Shown piece after piece: positions 31,876 to 41,629 of a stretch of 64,000 nt of DNA. The position numbers and the translations under genes are program-made. Source of the stretch: Streptomyces sp. HD (GTDB lineage Bacteria; Actinomycetota; Actinomycetes; Streptomycetales; Streptomycetaceae); contig NZ_JAQMYP010000024.1 of assembly GCF_028369295.1 (NCBI RefSeq), positions 82,434-146,433 on the forward strand, written 5' to 3'. Below the pieces are notes generated by a model that saw nothing but the letters and a program-made list of their open reading frames with translations, did no database searches and was not told the origin of the DNA. Numbering within the stretch: position 1 is the stretch's first letter; every line of letters begins with the position of its first letter.

Positions 31876-33306
31876 ATGCCGCCCCATGTCTCTGCGGACC
31901 ACCCCGCCGCCCAGCCGCCCGGACGCGGCCCGGTCGACGCGCTCATATCGCAGACGCGGCGGCTCCGGGGCGACGTGGACGCCGTACGGCGGGACACGCA
32001 GAGCGACGGTTCGAACCCGCGGGAGCGGTGGCAGCGGGCGCTGTGCGATCTCGCCCTGCATCAACTCAACGACCTGGACGAGCACTTGGCGCAGCTGCGG
32101 GACGGCCCGTCCGCCGCCTCCCCGGCTCCCGCTGCCGCGCCGGCCGACCGAGCAGCGGCGCCCGCTTCCCGGACGGGTGCACTGCTCAGCCGGGTCGGCA
32201 GCGCGGAGTGGAACCTGCTGACGGACGAGGCCAGTTGGAGCGGCGAGCTGTACCAGATCCTCGGGCGTGACCCCGCCGCCGCGCCGCTCACCCTCGACGA
32301 GCTGCCGGCCCTGGTGCTCGACGAGGACCGGCCGATGCTGACGTCGATGGTCACCCACTGCCTGGTCGACGCCAAGCCCATCGACGGGGAGTTCCGGATC
32401 GTCCGGCCGGACGGCGAGGTCCGCACCGTGCACATGATGGGCGAGCCCGTGCTCGACTCCGACGGCAGCACCGCCTCGATGTGGGCCGTGCTCCGGGACG
32501 TCAGTGAACTGCGCCGCAGCCAGCACGCGCTGAGCGAGACCCGTGACTCGCTCCAACGCGACCGGCACCACGCGCAGACCGAGCACCGGCTGGCGGTCGA
32601 GTTGCAGGAGGCCGTGCTGCCGCCGTGGCGCGGCTCCCTGCGGCTCCCGCACCAGGGCCCCCGGACACTGGACCTCGCCGCCCGCTATCTGCCGTCGTCG
32701 ACCAGCGCGCTGATCGGCGGCGATTGGTACGACGCCCTTGAACTGGCCAACGGCGACACACTGTTGAGCGTCGGCGACCTCACCGGGCACGGCGTCGCGG
32801 TGACTTCGGGCATGGCGACCCTGCTGGGCGCCGTACGCGGTATGGCGATGGCCGGCACCCAGCCGGGCCAACTGATGTCCTGGCTCAACCAGTTGCTCGA
32901 CGCCACCGTCCAGCCGGCCCTCGGCAGCGCCGTCTGCTGCCGCTACCGGCCGGACACCCGCACCCTGACCTGGGCACAGGCCGGACACCCCGCCCCGCTG
33001 CTGTTCCGCGACGGGACGGGGCACCGGCTGAACGCGCCGGACGGCGTCCTGCTGGGCGCCACCTCGGGTGCCGTCTACGCGCAGGCCGAGGAGAGCCTCC
33101 GGGTGGGAGACCTGCTCCTGCTGCACACGGACGGACTGGTGCCGAGGCACAGCCGAACGGACTCCGTGCACCGCCTCCTCGACCTGGCCCCCCGCTTCGG
33201 CGGGGCACACAGCGCACAGGACTGCGTACGGCTGGTCGTGGAGGAGTTCGGTGAGAGTGAGCGCGCGGACGACGCCTGCGTACTCGTGGCCAGGGTGATG
33301 TCGTAG
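31876..33306 (+). CDS. PAS-PP2C (RsbU/SpoIIE-type) serine phosphatase
   Basis: This 476-residue cytoplasmic protein has an N-terminal helical region with an Ala/Pro-rich linker (about 75-100), a PAS domain (about 105-220; ILGRDPAAAPLTLDELPAL, FRIVRPDGEVRTVHMMGEP) and a PP2C domain (about 250-475). Metal sites are retained: IGGDWYDAL, SVGDLTGHGVA, HTDGLVP and the final ADDACVLVARV. Such phosphatases dephosphorylate anti-sigma-factor antagonists in partner-switch systems, which are plentiful in Streptomyces. No antagonist or kinase gene is adjacent. ATG 31876 follows GGAG. Confidence 0.9.
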   Translation: MPPHVSADHPAAQPPGRGPVDALISQTRRLRGDVDAVRRDTQSDGSNPRERWQRALCDLALHQLNDLDEHLAQLRDGPSAASPAPAAAPADRAAAPASRTGALLSRVGSAEWNLLTDEASWSGELYQILGRDPAAAPLTLDELPALVLDEDRPMLTSMVTHCLVDAKPIDGEFRIVRPDGEVRTVHMMGEPVLDSDGSTASMWAVLRDVSELRRSQHALSETRDSLQRDRHHAQTEHRLAVELQEAVLPPWRGSLRLPHQGPRTLDLAARYLPSSTSALIGGDWYDALELANGDTLLSVGDLTGHGVAVTSGMATLLGAVRGMAMAGTQPGQLMSWLNQLLDATVQPALGSAVCCRYRPDTRTLTWAQAGHPAPLLFRDGTGHRLNAPDGVLLGATSGAVYAQAEESLRVGDLLLLHTDGLVPRHSRTDSVHRLLDLAPRFGGAHSAQDCVRLVVEEFGESERADDACVLVARVMS

Positions 33307-33348
33307 GACGTACGGGGATCGGGCGCACAGGCCCCCTATGCCTGTGCG

Positions 33349-34845
33349 CTACGCCTGTGCGCTGTTGCCGCTGCCCGGCTTCTTCGCCTTGGGCAGCGCC
33401 AAGCGGATCTCCTCCCGCAGTTCGTGGATCTTCGGATAGCTGGAGTACTCGGCGGTGAGCCGGTACATCTGGCGCAGCCGGTCCCAGGTGCGGCCGGAGG
33501 AGTTCGAACCCATCGACATCAGGGCCAGCCGTGCGTACCGGTCCGCCTGTTCGGGGTCGTCCGCGATGAAGCAGGCGGACGCCATGGACAGATGGTCGAA
33601 GATCTTCGAGCGCTCCCGGCCGTCGATGCGCAGGGCCAGGGCCTTCTCAGCGTAGTGCTGGGCGTGCGCGGCCGCGCCCGGCTCGAACTCGGCCAGCGTG
33701 CGGTAGGCCAGGGCCTGCATGCCGTACAGATCCTCGTCCTTGAAGGTCTGCATCCAGCTCGGCGGCGGCACGTCGCCCCGGTCGGAGACGAAGAGGTCCT
33801 CCGCCTGTCCGAGGGTGCGGCGCATGGCCTGGCCCTTGCCCATCGACGCCTGCGCCCAGGCCTCGATGGTGTGGAACATGGCCCTGGTGCGCGGCAGCAC
33901 CTCGTCGCCGGAGCCGGACTGGGCGAGTTTCATGAGGTCGAGTGCGTCGTCGGGCCGGCCGAGGTGCACCATCTGGCGAGCCGCTCGCGAGAGCGCCTCC
34001 CCGGCGCGCGGCCGGTCGCCGCCCTCTCGGGCCGCGTGGGCGGCGATGACGAAGTACTTCTGCGCCGTTGGTTCCAGGCCGACGTCGTGCGACATCCAGC
34101 CCGCGAGGACGGCGAGGTTGGCGGCGACGCCCCACAGGCGCCGCTGCAGATGTTCGGGGTGTCGGTAGGCGAGCATGCCGCCCACCTCGTTGAGTTGGCC
34201 TACGACGGCCTTGCGCTGCAGCCCGCCGCCGCGGGCCGCGTCCCAGGCCCGGAACACCTCTACCGAGGCCTCCAGCTCCTCGATCTCCTGTGATCCGATG
34301 GGGGCGGCCTCGTAGCGGTCGAGCCCCACGGGGTCGGCGTGCAAAGGGTCGTCGAACTGGGGGGCGTCGGCCCTGAGGGCCGGGTCGGTGTGCAGCCAGT
34401 CGTACATGGCGCTGCTGAGTGCGGATCCCGCGGCGAGCGCGGCACCCGCGCCCACCAAGCCGCGTCGGTTGAGCATGAGGTCCATTCCCGTGAATTCGGT
34501 GAGGACCGCGGCGGTTCGCTCGGGCGCCCACGGCACACCGTCGGGATGCTCCACATTCCCGGCGTCCTGCCGTTTCCCCGCACGCCCGTGCCGGACCAGA
34601 CCGAGGTCCTCGATGGTCACGACACGGCCGAGACGCTCGGTGAACAGGGCCGCCAGCACCCGCGGCACGGGATCGCGCGGGATCTCTCCCATGTCGATCC
34701 ACCGCCGCACCCGCGAGGTGTCGGTCGCCAGCTGGGGGTGGCCCATGGCCGCCGCCTGCCGGTTGACCAGCCTCGCGAGCTCGCCCTTGGACCAGCCGGC
34801 CAGGCCGAACAGGTCCGATAGGCGGGTGTTGGGTTCTCCGCTCAC
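33349..34845 (-). CDS. NsdA-like TPR regulator of differentiation
   Basis: This 498-residue protein has an N-terminal HTH-like segment (GWSKGELARLVNRQAAAMG, SRVRRWIDMGEIPRD, LGRVVTIEDLGL) and a long TPR-rich C-terminal part (about 200-490). The N-terminal block is highly characteristic of NsdA and its streptomycete paralogues, one of which represses aerial development and antibiotic production in S. coelicolor. Several paralogues occur per genome, so I do not assign the symbol. GTG 34845 is preferred, with GGGGG upstream. It is divergent from a phosphotransferase gene. Confidence 0.85.
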   Translation of the reverse strand: MSGEPNTRLSDLFGLAGWSKGELARLVNRQAAAMGHPQLATDTSRVRRWIDMGEIPRDPVPRVLAALFTERLGRVVTIEDLGLVRHGRAGKRQDAGNVEHPDGVPWAPERTAAVLTEFTGMDLMLNRRGLVGAGAALAAGSALSSAMYDWLHTDPALRADAPQFDDPLHADPVGLDRYEAAPIGSQEIEELEASVEVFRAWDAARGGGLQRKAVVGQLNEVGGMLAYRHPEHLQRRLWGVAANLAVLAGWMSHDVGLEPTAQKYFVIAAHAAREGGDRPRAGEALSRAARQMVHLGRPDDALDLMKLAQSGSGDEVLPRTRAMFHTIEAWAQASMGKGQAMRRTLGQAEDLFVSDRGDVPPPSWMQTFKDEDLYGMQALAYRTLAEFEPGAAAHAQHYAEKALALRIDGRERSKIFDHLSMASACFIADDPEQADRYARLALMSMGSNSSGRTWDRLRQMYRLTAEYSSYPKIHELREEIRLALPKAKKPGSGNSAQA

Positions 34846-34906
34846 GTCAAGCCCCCAGGTTCTCGGCTGAGTTGACAGTAGCCCCGTGAGAGTTGCCTCG
34901 GGACTA

Positions 34907-34936
34907 TTCGCCAGGGTTCGCCAGGGTGCGCCAGAT
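34907..34936. repeat. 10-bp tandem repeat in the nsdA-like divergent promoter
   Basis: Two perfect copies of TTCGCCAGGG (34907-34916, 34917-34926) are followed by TGCGCCAGAT (34927-34936). The helical-turn period and the location between divergent genes suggest same-face protein contacts. A function is not proven. Confidence 0.6.
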
Positions 34937-35078
34937 GGTGTGCCACTGGGCATCGGGTGTCAGGTAGGAACGCGCCACCCCGACCCGGTCGCCGAGGGAC
35001 ATTCCCCAGGGTGCACCCGGGCGGCCGGATCGGGCAGCGCTTTGACGTCGCAGGCACACGAAGGGATCTGTCTCTCCC

Positions 35079-36227
35079 ATGTACGCAGCATCGTCCTCCG
35101 TGTCCGCCCCGCCCCGGTCGCTGCGAGCCCGTCCGGCGGGCAGCGGCCCCTACCTCGACCCCGCGCGGCCGACGGCCGCCCCCGCTCCCGTACTCGGTGC
35201 GGGTCGGCCGCGGCGCGCGCCGGGGCTCGGCACCCAACCGCTCAGCGGGAGACTCGACTTGTCCGGCCCTCAGGGCGCCCAGCTGCGTACGGCGATCGCG
35301 TCGGTGCACCGGATCTGCCCGGAGTTCACCCCGGTTCAGGTACTGCGCCGCAGCGGGCGGTCCGTCCTTCTGGTCGGCACGACCGGGCGCAGCACGGCCG
35401 TAGCCAAGTGTTTACTGGACCACTCCCCTACGTGGGCCGAGCGGATCCGGCACGAGATAGCGGCATACCGCTCGTTCGTCCGGCACCGTCCCCCGGTGCG
35501 TGTGCCGAGACTGATCGCGGCGGATCCGGACAACTGCACACTGGTCATCGAGCGGATGCCGGGGCGGGTCGCGGCACTGCAGCGGCACCCGTTGGAGGCG
35601 CCGCCGCGGGCGGACATCCGGGCGGCACTCGGAGCGATCTGCCGGCTCAACTCGTGGCGGCCGCCCGCGGGCACGTTCGACGCGCCGCTGGAGTACGCCG
35701 AACGGATCTCCCGGTTCCATGAGCTGGGTCTGCTCACCGACCGGGACATGGGCGATCTGCAGAAGCTGCTGCACGGCATCGCGGCCTCCGCGGGCCGGCA
35801 GGGCATGGGACAGTTCTGCCACGGCGACGCGCTGCTGTCGAACATCCTGCTCTCACCGGCCGGTCCAGTGCTGGTGGACTGGGAGCACGCGGGCTGGTAC
35901 CTGCCGGGCTACGACCTGGCGACGCTGTGGTCGGTGCTCGGGGACGCGCCGGTGGCCCGGCGGCAGATCAGCCAGATCGCGCAGTCGGCGGGCCCGGCGT
36001 CACGGGACGCGTTCCTGGTGAACCTGATGCTGGTGCTGACGCGTGAGATCCGTACCTATGAGACGGCCGTGCAGCGTTCGATGCACGACCCGACCCCGGC
36101 GGCACCGGGAGTGGCCCACCCGGGTGCTGCGCCGTCCGGCGAGGAACAGCGGCTTCTGCTGAGGCGGCTGCACGACGACTGCCAGCTGGCCCGCCGGGCC
36201 GTGCGAGCGGCGGTCGGCACTCGCTGA
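35079..36227 (+). CDS. aminoglycoside phosphotransferase-like (APH fold) protein
   Basis: This 382-residue protein has a disordered Pro/Ala/Arg-rich N-terminus (about 1-65) and an APH/choline-kinase-like domain. The ATP-binding Lys lies in TAVAKCL, the catalytic loop is QFCHGDALLSNILL (HxD..N) and the metal-binding Asp is in VLVDWEHAG. The substrate is unknown. ATG 35079 is used because no later start keeps the N-lobe intact. It is divergent from the NsdA-like gene and ends in a strong terminator. Confidence 0.85.
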   Translation: MYAASSSVSAPPRSLRARPAGSGPYLDPARPTAAPAPVLGAGRPRRAPGLGTQPLSGRLDLSGPQGAQLRTAIASVHRICPEFTPVQVLRRSGRSVLLVGTTGRSTAVAKCLLDHSPTWAERIRHEIAAYRSFVRHRPPVRVPRLIAADPDNCTLVIERMPGRVAALQRHPLEAPPRADIRAALGAICRLNSWRPPAGTFDAPLEYAERISRFHELGLLTDRDMGDLQKLLHGIAASAGRQGMGQFCHGDALLSNILLSPAGPVLVDWEHAGWYLPGYDLATLWSVLGDAPVARRQISQIAQSAGPASRDAFLVNLMLVLTREIRTYETAVQRSMHDPTPAAPGVAHPGAAPSGEEQRLLLRRLHDDCQLARRAVRAAVGTR

Positions 36228-36234
36228 CGGGGAC

Positions 36235-36280
36235 GAAGGCCCGCGGTACGCGCTGAGACAGCGACGTACCGCGGGCCTTC
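36235..36280 (+). terminator. intrinsic terminator after the phosphotransferase gene
   Basis: A 16-base arm (36235-36250, GAAGGCCCGCGGTACG) pairs perfectly with 36265-36280 around a 14-base loop, starting 7 bases after the stop codon. Confidence 0.85.
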
Positions 36281-36523
36281 GTGTGTCCGTTCCTGCGTAC
36301 GGCGGCCATGACTTCCTCCATATGGCCGTACGGCATGCACAGGTGTACGCCACTGACGCCGCGCAGGCCCGGCGGCCGTCGCGGCGAAACTCCCGGGAAT
36401 CACGGTTGACAAGGGAATTCACCCGGCCCTTGGCATGATTGACGGATCGTCGGACAGCCGGTACCACTGACGCACGCCCGGCCCCGCACGGCTCATCGCG
36501 CCCGACCGTCCCAGGAGGCTGCA

Positions 36524-38443
36524 TTGCGAGGATCCGTCACCGCCATGGCCGCCGCGACACTGCTGGTCCCGTTGCTCGGCGCGGCCCCGTCCAACGCCCG
36601 GGACACGGGGGACCGTCTCCAGTCGGCCTTCGCGTCCGCCGCCGCCGAGTACCACGTGCCGCAGAGTGTCCTGCTCGGCGTCTCCTATCTGCAGTCCCGC
36701 TGGGACGCGCACGGCGGGGCGCCCAGCGTGACCGGCGGCTACGGCCCGATGCACCTGACCGACGCGCGCACCGCGCTCACCGAGCAGGCCCCGCACCACA
36801 GCGAGGGCTCGGAGGACCCGCGCGGCGACAGCGCCCGCCCACCACTGCATCCGAAGGCGACGCCGCCGAAGAACTCCGAGCTGCCGGCCCGCCTCAGGAC
36901 GCTGCCCAAGGCGGCCGAACTGACCGGACTGAGCGCGGATCGGCTGCGCAAGGACCCGGCCGCCAACGTGGCCGGCGGCGCCGCCCTGCTCGCGGCCCAG
37001 CAGAAGGCCCTCGGCCGACCGCTGAGCTCCGATCCGGCGGACTGGTACGGCGCGGTGGCCCGCTTCTCCGGCGCCGACGACACCGCGACGGCGGCGGCGT
37101 ACGCGAACGACGTCTACGCCGTGCTGCGCACCGGCCACAAGCGCCGTACGGACGCGGGCCAACTGGTCGCCCTGGCCGCGCAGCCGCGCCTCTCCCCCGA
37201 CACCGGGCAGTTGCGGCGGGCGGGACTGCGCACGCTGGAGACCGGTGAGACCGAGTGCCCGCCGACGGTGTCCTGCGAGTGGGTCCCGGCACCGTACGAG
37301 CAGTTCGGTGAGGGCGACTACGGCAACCACGACCTGGGGAACCGTCCGGCGTCGCAGAACATCCGGTACATCGTCATCCATGACACGGAGGGCACCTGGG
37401 ACGGCGTCCTCAAGATGGTGCAGGACCCGACCTATGTGTCGTGGCAGTACTCGCTGCGCTCCACCGACGGCCACATCGCCCAGCACGTGAAGGCCAAGGA
37501 CGTGGCCTGGCACGCGGGCAACTGGTACATCAACGCCAAGTCGATCGGCCTGGAGCACGAGGGCTTCCTGGCACGGCCGGACGCCTGGTACACGGAGGCG
37601 ATGTACCGGTCATCGGCCCGGCTGGTGACGTATCTCGCCGCCAAGTACGGCATCCCGCTGGACCGGCAGCACATCCTCGGCCACGACACCGTGCCGGGCG
37701 GGACCTCCTCGGCGGTGCGCGGCATGCACACCGACCCGGGCCCGTACTGGGACTGGCGGCACTACTTCGAACTGCTCGGCCGCCCCATCGTGCCCACCGC
37801 CGGCCCGTACGGCGGCCTGGTGACGATCCGCCCCGACTACGCCACCAACCGGCCCGAGTACACGGGCTGTGTCACCGCGGGCGAGCCCTGCGCCGACCAC
37901 GGTTCGAGCGCGGTACGGCTGTACTCCGGGCCCGGCGAGTCGTATTCCCTGATCAAGGACATCGGTCTGGGCACGACCCCGAGCAAGGGCGTGAACGACC
38001 TGTCCTCGCGGGTCTCGACCGGTCAGCAGTACGCGGTCGCCGGCCGGGAGGGCGAGTGGACGGCGATCTGGTACCTGGGCCAGAAGGCGTGGTTCAAGAA
38101 CCCGCGGAAGGGCCCGACCGCGGTGAGCGCGGCCGGGCCGGTGGTGACGCCGAAGGACGGCGTGACCAGTGTGCCGGTGTACGGGCGCGCCTATCCCGAG
38201 GCCTCCGCCTATCCGGCGGACGTGCCCGCCCAGGAGGTGTCGCCGCTGCCGTACACGCTGCCGGCGGGGCAGCAGTACGCGCTGGGCGACAGTGTGTCTG
38301 GCCAGTACTACTACGCGGTGTCGTTCGACGATGCCTCTCACCGAGTCGTGATCGGCAAGGACCAGTACTACGAGATCCAGTTCGGTCACCGGGTGGCGTT
38401 CGTGCGGGCGGAGGATGTGCAGGTGGTGCCGTCGGGTTGGTGA
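36524..38443 (+). CDS. secreted N-acetylmuramoyl-L-alanine amidase (Amidase_2)
   Basis: This 639-residue exported protein has a signal peptide (VTAMAAATLLVPLLGAAPSNA), a lysozyme-like or helical region with QSVLLGVSYLQSRW (about 45-210), an Amidase_2 domain (about 275-425) with zinc and catalytic positions VIHDTEG, SIGLEHEGF and HILGHDTVPGG, and C-terminal SH3-like modules (about 440-639). It cleaves the MurNAc-L-Ala bond of peptidoglycan. The TTG at 36524 has AGGAGG at ideal spacing. A TTGACA element at 36405 may belong to its promoter. Confidence 0.9.
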   Translation: MRGSVTAMAAATLLVPLLGAAPSNARDTGDRLQSAFASAAAEYHVPQSVLLGVSYLQSRWDAHGGAPSVTGGYGPMHLTDARTALTEQAPHHSEGSEDPRGDSARPPLHPKATPPKNSELPARLRTLPKAAELTGLSADRLRKDPAANVAGGAALLAAQQKALGRPLSSDPADWYGAVARFSGADDTATAAAYANDVYAVLRTGHKRRTDAGQLVALAAQPRLSPDTGQLRRAGLRTLETGETECPPTVSCEWVPAPYEQFGEGDYGNHDLGNRPASQNIRYIVIHDTEGTWDGVLKMVQDPTYVSWQYSLRSTDGHIAQHVKAKDVAWHAGNWYINAKSIGLEHEGFLARPDAWYTEAMYRSSARLVTYLAAKYGIPLDRQHILGHDTVPGGTSSAVRGMHTDPGPYWDWRHYFELLGRPIVPTAGPYGGLVTIRPDYATNRPEYTGCVTAGEPCADHGSSAVRLYSGPGESYSLIKDIGLGTTPSKGVNDLSSRVSTGQQYAVAGREGEWTAIWYLGQKAWFKNPRKGPTAVSAAGPVVTPKDGVTSVPVYGRAYPEASAYPADVPAQEVSPLPYTLPAGQQYALGDSVSGQYYYAVSFDDASHRVVIGKDQYYEIQFGHRVAFVRAEDVQVVPSGW

Positions 38444-38456
38444 CGGCAGGTCCGCG

Positions 38457-40853
38457 TCAGTCCTCCCGTTCCCAGGTGTGGCGCCGCCCGGCGACCGCTC
38501 TGAAGGTGAGATCCCCGTCCTTGAACAGGTCGCTGCGGACGGTGAGTTGACGCGTGCGGGACGCCTTGAGGGTGATGCGGGTGGCCCGGCCGTGGGCCCA
38601 CTCGATGTCGAGGGTGGCACCGCCGCGGGCGCGCAGTCCGCGCACCGAGCCGGCCGGCCAGGCGGCGGGCAGGGCGGGCAGCACCTCGATGACGTCGTGC
38701 TGGCTCTGCAGGAGCATCTCCACGACGCCGGAGGTGGCGCCGAAGTTGCCGTCGATCTGGAACGGCGGGTGGGTGTCCCAGAGGTTGGGCAGGGTGGAGG
38801 ACCTGAGCTGCTCGCGGAGCATCTTGTGGGCGTGGTCGCCGTCGCGCAGCCGGGCCCAGAAGTTGATCTTCCAGGCCTTGGACCAGCCGGTGCCGCCGTC
38901 GCCGCGTGCGGTCAGGGAGACCTTGGCGGCCTCCGCCCACTTGCTGCCGGGTTCGATCTGTCGTCCGGGGTGGAGAGCGAACAGGTGGGAGACGTGGCGG
39001 TGGGTGTCGGCGGGGTCGTCCAAGTCCTCCTTCCACTCCTGGAGTTGGCCCCAGGATCCGATGCGCAGCCCGGGGTCGAGCCGGTTCAGCGCCTCCTCCA
39101 CGCGGCGGCGGAAGTCGGGTGTGTCGCCCAGGATCCGGGCCGCTTCGAGGGTGCTGGTGAACAGGTCGTGGACGATCTGCTGGGACATGGCGGCGCCGGC
39201 CGTGAAGTCGCCGTGCTCGGGTGAGTAGCTGGGGGTGACGACCAGGGTGCTGTCGCGTGGGTCGGTGCGCAGGTTGTCGAGCCAGAACTCGGCGGCCTCC
39301 TTCATCGCCGGGTACGCGGTGCTGCGCAGGTAGTCGGTGGAGCCGTTGAACCGGTAGTGCTCGTACATCTGCTGGGTGAGCCAGGCCGCCGCCTCGGGGA
39401 ACCAGAACGCGGTCGCCCAGTCGTGCACGCCGGTGAACCCGTACGGGTTGGTCTCGTTGTGCACGACCCAGCCGCGCGAGCCGAACATCTCCTGTGCGGT
39501 GCGGCGCCCGGGTGCGCGCAGTGCCTGGACGAAGCGGTCGTACGGCGCTGTCGTCTCGGCGAGGTTCGCGGCCTCGGCGGGCCAGTAGTTCATCTGGATG
39601 TTGATGTTGGTGTGGTAGTCCGCCGACCACGGAGGCGAGGTGCTGTTGTTCCAGACGCCCTGGAGGTTGGCGGGCAGCGAGCCGGGGCGTGAGGAGGCGA
39701 TGAGCAGGTAGCGGCCGTACTGGAAGTAGAGGGCTTCCAGGGCACGGTCCGCCGCACTCGTACCGCCGGTGTAGGAGGAGAGCAGCCGGTCCGTGGGTAC
39801 GTCCGCCGGGAGTGACTGCCCGATGTCCAGGCCGAGTCGGCCGAACAGGGCACGGTGGTCGCGCAGGTGGCGGGCGAGCAGTGTCTCGTAGCGGTCGCCC
39901 GCCCGCTGTACGGCACGGGTGACGGCGGTGTGCGGGTCGGGGCCGCGGTAGTCGGGGTGGGTGTCGGCGTAGTCGGTGCCCGCGGCGAGCACGAACCAGG
40001 CGCTGTCGGCCCCGGTCACGGTGACGGTCCCGTCGGCTTGGGAGGTCACGGTGCCGCCCTGGGCGCGGACCCGGACCTGTGCCTCGAAACGCAGCCCGTT
40101 GTCGGCGAGCGCGCCCCGCACGGTCAGGGTGCCGTCGGCCGCGGTGGCGGTGAAGTCGGCGCGGGGCGAGGTGTGGCGCAGGGTGAAGGTGACGCTGCCG
40201 GGGCGGTCGGCGTGGAGTCGGCCCACGATCACGCCGTCGGGGTGGGAGGCGAAGAAGTCCCTTTGGTGGCGGACGCCTTGGTGGGTGTAGGAGACCGAGG
40301 CGACGGCTGCGTCGAGGTCGAGCGCGCGACGGTAGTCGTCCGGTGTCGTGGTCGGTGCGCCGGGCAGGTCGAGGTGGAGGTCGCCGAAGGTCTGGTGGGA
40401 GCCGTAGCCGGTCCGTGGCTGGCCGAGCCGGTCGGCCACGGACTCGGGGGCGAGCTTGGTGCGCGCGTCGAGGTCGTCCTGGACCGCGGTGATCGCGCCG
40501 GGGCGGGGCTCGCGCCAGTTGCCGTGGTCGTAGCCCTGCGCGGAGCCGGGCCCGCCGGTCCAGAGGGTCTTCTCGTTGAACTGCAGCCGTTCGGAGGCGA
40601 GGGTGCCGAACACCATGGCACCGAGCGCGCCGCTGCCGATGGGCAGGGCCTCGCGTTCCCAGTCGGCGGCCGGGGCGGCGTACCAGAGCACCGACGGCCC
40701 CGTGGACACGTCGGCCGACACATCGGAGGAATCATCGGCGACGGCTTCTGCGATACCCGCCCCAAGGGCCAGCCCGCCGGGTCCTCCGACCGCCCCTCCG
40801 ACCGCTGCCTTTAACGTATTTCTTCGGGTGATCCCCTGAGACTCATACGACAT
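38457..40853 (-). CDS. GH95 alpha-L-fucosidase, Tat-exported
   Basis: This 798-residue protein begins with a twin-arginine signal (TRRNTLKAAVGGAVGG) and matches GH95 along its length: an N-terminal beta-domain (WYAAPAADWEREALPIGSGALGAMV), an (alpha/alpha)6 catalytic region and a C-terminal beta-domain. Candidate catalytic residues are visible: the two Asn in NINIQMNYWPAE, Glu in SPEHG and Asp in FQIDGNFG. GH95 enzymes are inverting 1,2-alpha-L-fucosidases or related galactosidases acting on plant xyloglucan or glycans. Start at ATG 40853. The gene converges on the amidase, 13 bases apart. Confidence 0.93.
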   Translation of the reverse strand: MSYESQGITRRNTLKAAVGGAVGGPGGLALGAGIAEAVADDSSDVSADVSTGPSVLWYAAPAADWEREALPIGSGALGAMVFGTLASERLQFNEKTLWTGGPGSAQGYDHGNWREPRPGAITAVQDDLDARTKLAPESVADRLGQPRTGYGSHQTFGDLHLDLPGAPTTTPDDYRRALDLDAAVASVSYTHQGVRHQRDFFASHPDGVIVGRLHADRPGSVTFTLRHTSPRADFTATAADGTLTVRGALADNGLRFEAQVRVRAQGGTVTSQADGTVTVTGADSAWFVLAAGTDYADTHPDYRGPDPHTAVTRAVQRAGDRYETLLARHLRDHRALFGRLGLDIGQSLPADVPTDRLLSSYTGGTSAADRALEALYFQYGRYLLIASSRPGSLPANLQGVWNNSTSPPWSADYHTNINIQMNYWPAEAANLAETTAPYDRFVQALRAPGRRTAQEMFGSRGWVVHNETNPYGFTGVHDWATAFWFPEAAAWLTQQMYEHYRFNGSTDYLRSTAYPAMKEAAEFWLDNLRTDPRDSTLVVTPSYSPEHGDFTAGAAMSQQIVHDLFTSTLEAARILGDTPDFRRRVEEALNRLDPGLRIGSWGQLQEWKEDLDDPADTHRHVSHLFALHPGRQIEPGSKWAEAAKVSLTARGDGGTGWSKAWKINFWARLRDGDHAHKMLREQLRSSTLPNLWDTHPPFQIDGNFGATSGVVEMLLQSQHDVIEVLPALPAAWPAGSVRGLRARGGATLDIEWAHGRATRITLKASRTRQLTVRSDLFKDGDLTFRAVAGRRHTWERED

Positions 40854-40911
40854 GACCCCTCACGCTAGAGATCCGATGACTCTGCGGCAAGGGTCATGAC
40901 AACACAAACAA

Positions 40912-40931
40912 GGCCCCGATCAATCGGGGCC
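40912..40931 (-). terminator. intrinsic terminator of the 165-residue hypothetical gene
   Basis: GGCCCCGAT (40912-40920) and ATCGGGGCC (40923-40931) form a perfect 9-base stem. On the minus strand it is followed by TTGTTTGTG, a U-rich tail, so it terminates the gene at 40961-41458. Confidence 0.85.
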
Positions 40932-40960
40932 ATGACTGTCCGGGGGGGGTGACCGGCGGT

Positions 40961-41458
40961 TCAGCCCTGCTGGAAGAGCTCCGCGGGCAGCGGCTTCAAC
41001 AGGGCGTACAGGTCGTCGGTGATGGGGCGGTCCCAGGCGGCGATGGTGACCAGGACGTTGTCGCTGCGGTCGAACTGCACGCAGGAGATCCGGCTCTCGG
41101 AGAGCTTCAGACGGCGCACGATCAGGAGGTTGTCGCCCTGCATCACCGGCACGTCCTCGCTGCCGACGACGGTGATCTCCTCGTCGTTCTCCAGGGCCAG
41201 CAGCAGCTGCGCGACCTCGAACGGGATCTCGCCCTCGGTGACCTCGCGGGCCGGCGAGCCCTCCGGGAGGTTGCCGATGATCATCGCGGGGCCGCGGCCG
41301 CCGAAGAGGTCGTAACGCAGGAAGACACCCTGACAGCTGCCGTCCGGGGCGGGCAGCAGCCCGGCGCCCAGATTGCCCGGCCAGTCGCCCGGGTCCATGG
41401 CCAGTACGTCGAAGTCGGGCCCGGCGGGCGTGGCACTGCGGCGGCGGAGGAACGACAT
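40961..41458 (-). CDS. conserved actinobacterial hypothetical protein
   Basis: This 165-residue soluble protein starts MSFLRRRSATPAG at ATG 41458. It alternates beta strands and helices (VFLRYDLFGGRGPAMIIGNL, EITVVGSEDVPVMQG, LVTIAAWDRPITDDLYALLKPL). There is no signal peptide, membrane helix or catalytic motif. I do not recognise a function. It is divergent from the APH-like gene and ends at a terminator. Confidence 0.8.
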   Translation of the reverse strand: MSFLRRRSATPAGPDFDVLAMDPGDWPGNLGAGLLPAPDGSCQGVFLRYDLFGGRGPAMIIGNLPEGSPAREVTEGEIPFEVAQLLLALENDEEITVVGSEDVPVMQGDNLLIVRRLKLSESRISCVQFDRSDNVLVTIAAWDRPITDDLYALLKPLPAELFQQG

Positions 41459-41629
41459 GTCGCCATGGTACGTGGCCGAACCTGCTCCGTGACGTGCGGG
41501 CAGAGGTTCGGGCGTTGCTCCCCCACCGCTCCCGCACCCGTGGGCGCGGGGTCGCGGCTGCCCTGCCGCGCGGCCGGACGCCACGCAAATCCGTTGCCGC
41601 CCGGCAGGGGGCGCCCTACGGTCGCGATC

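Noticed and set aside
29546..33210. Two long minus-strand frames opposite the baeRF-like and PAS-PP2C genes
   Set aside because: No motifs, no plausible ribosome-binding sites, and full overlap with well-supported plus-strand genes.
33349..34845. Naming the TPR regulator nsdA outright
   Set aside because: Streptomyces genomes carry several close paralogues with the same N-terminal block; orthology needs a tree.
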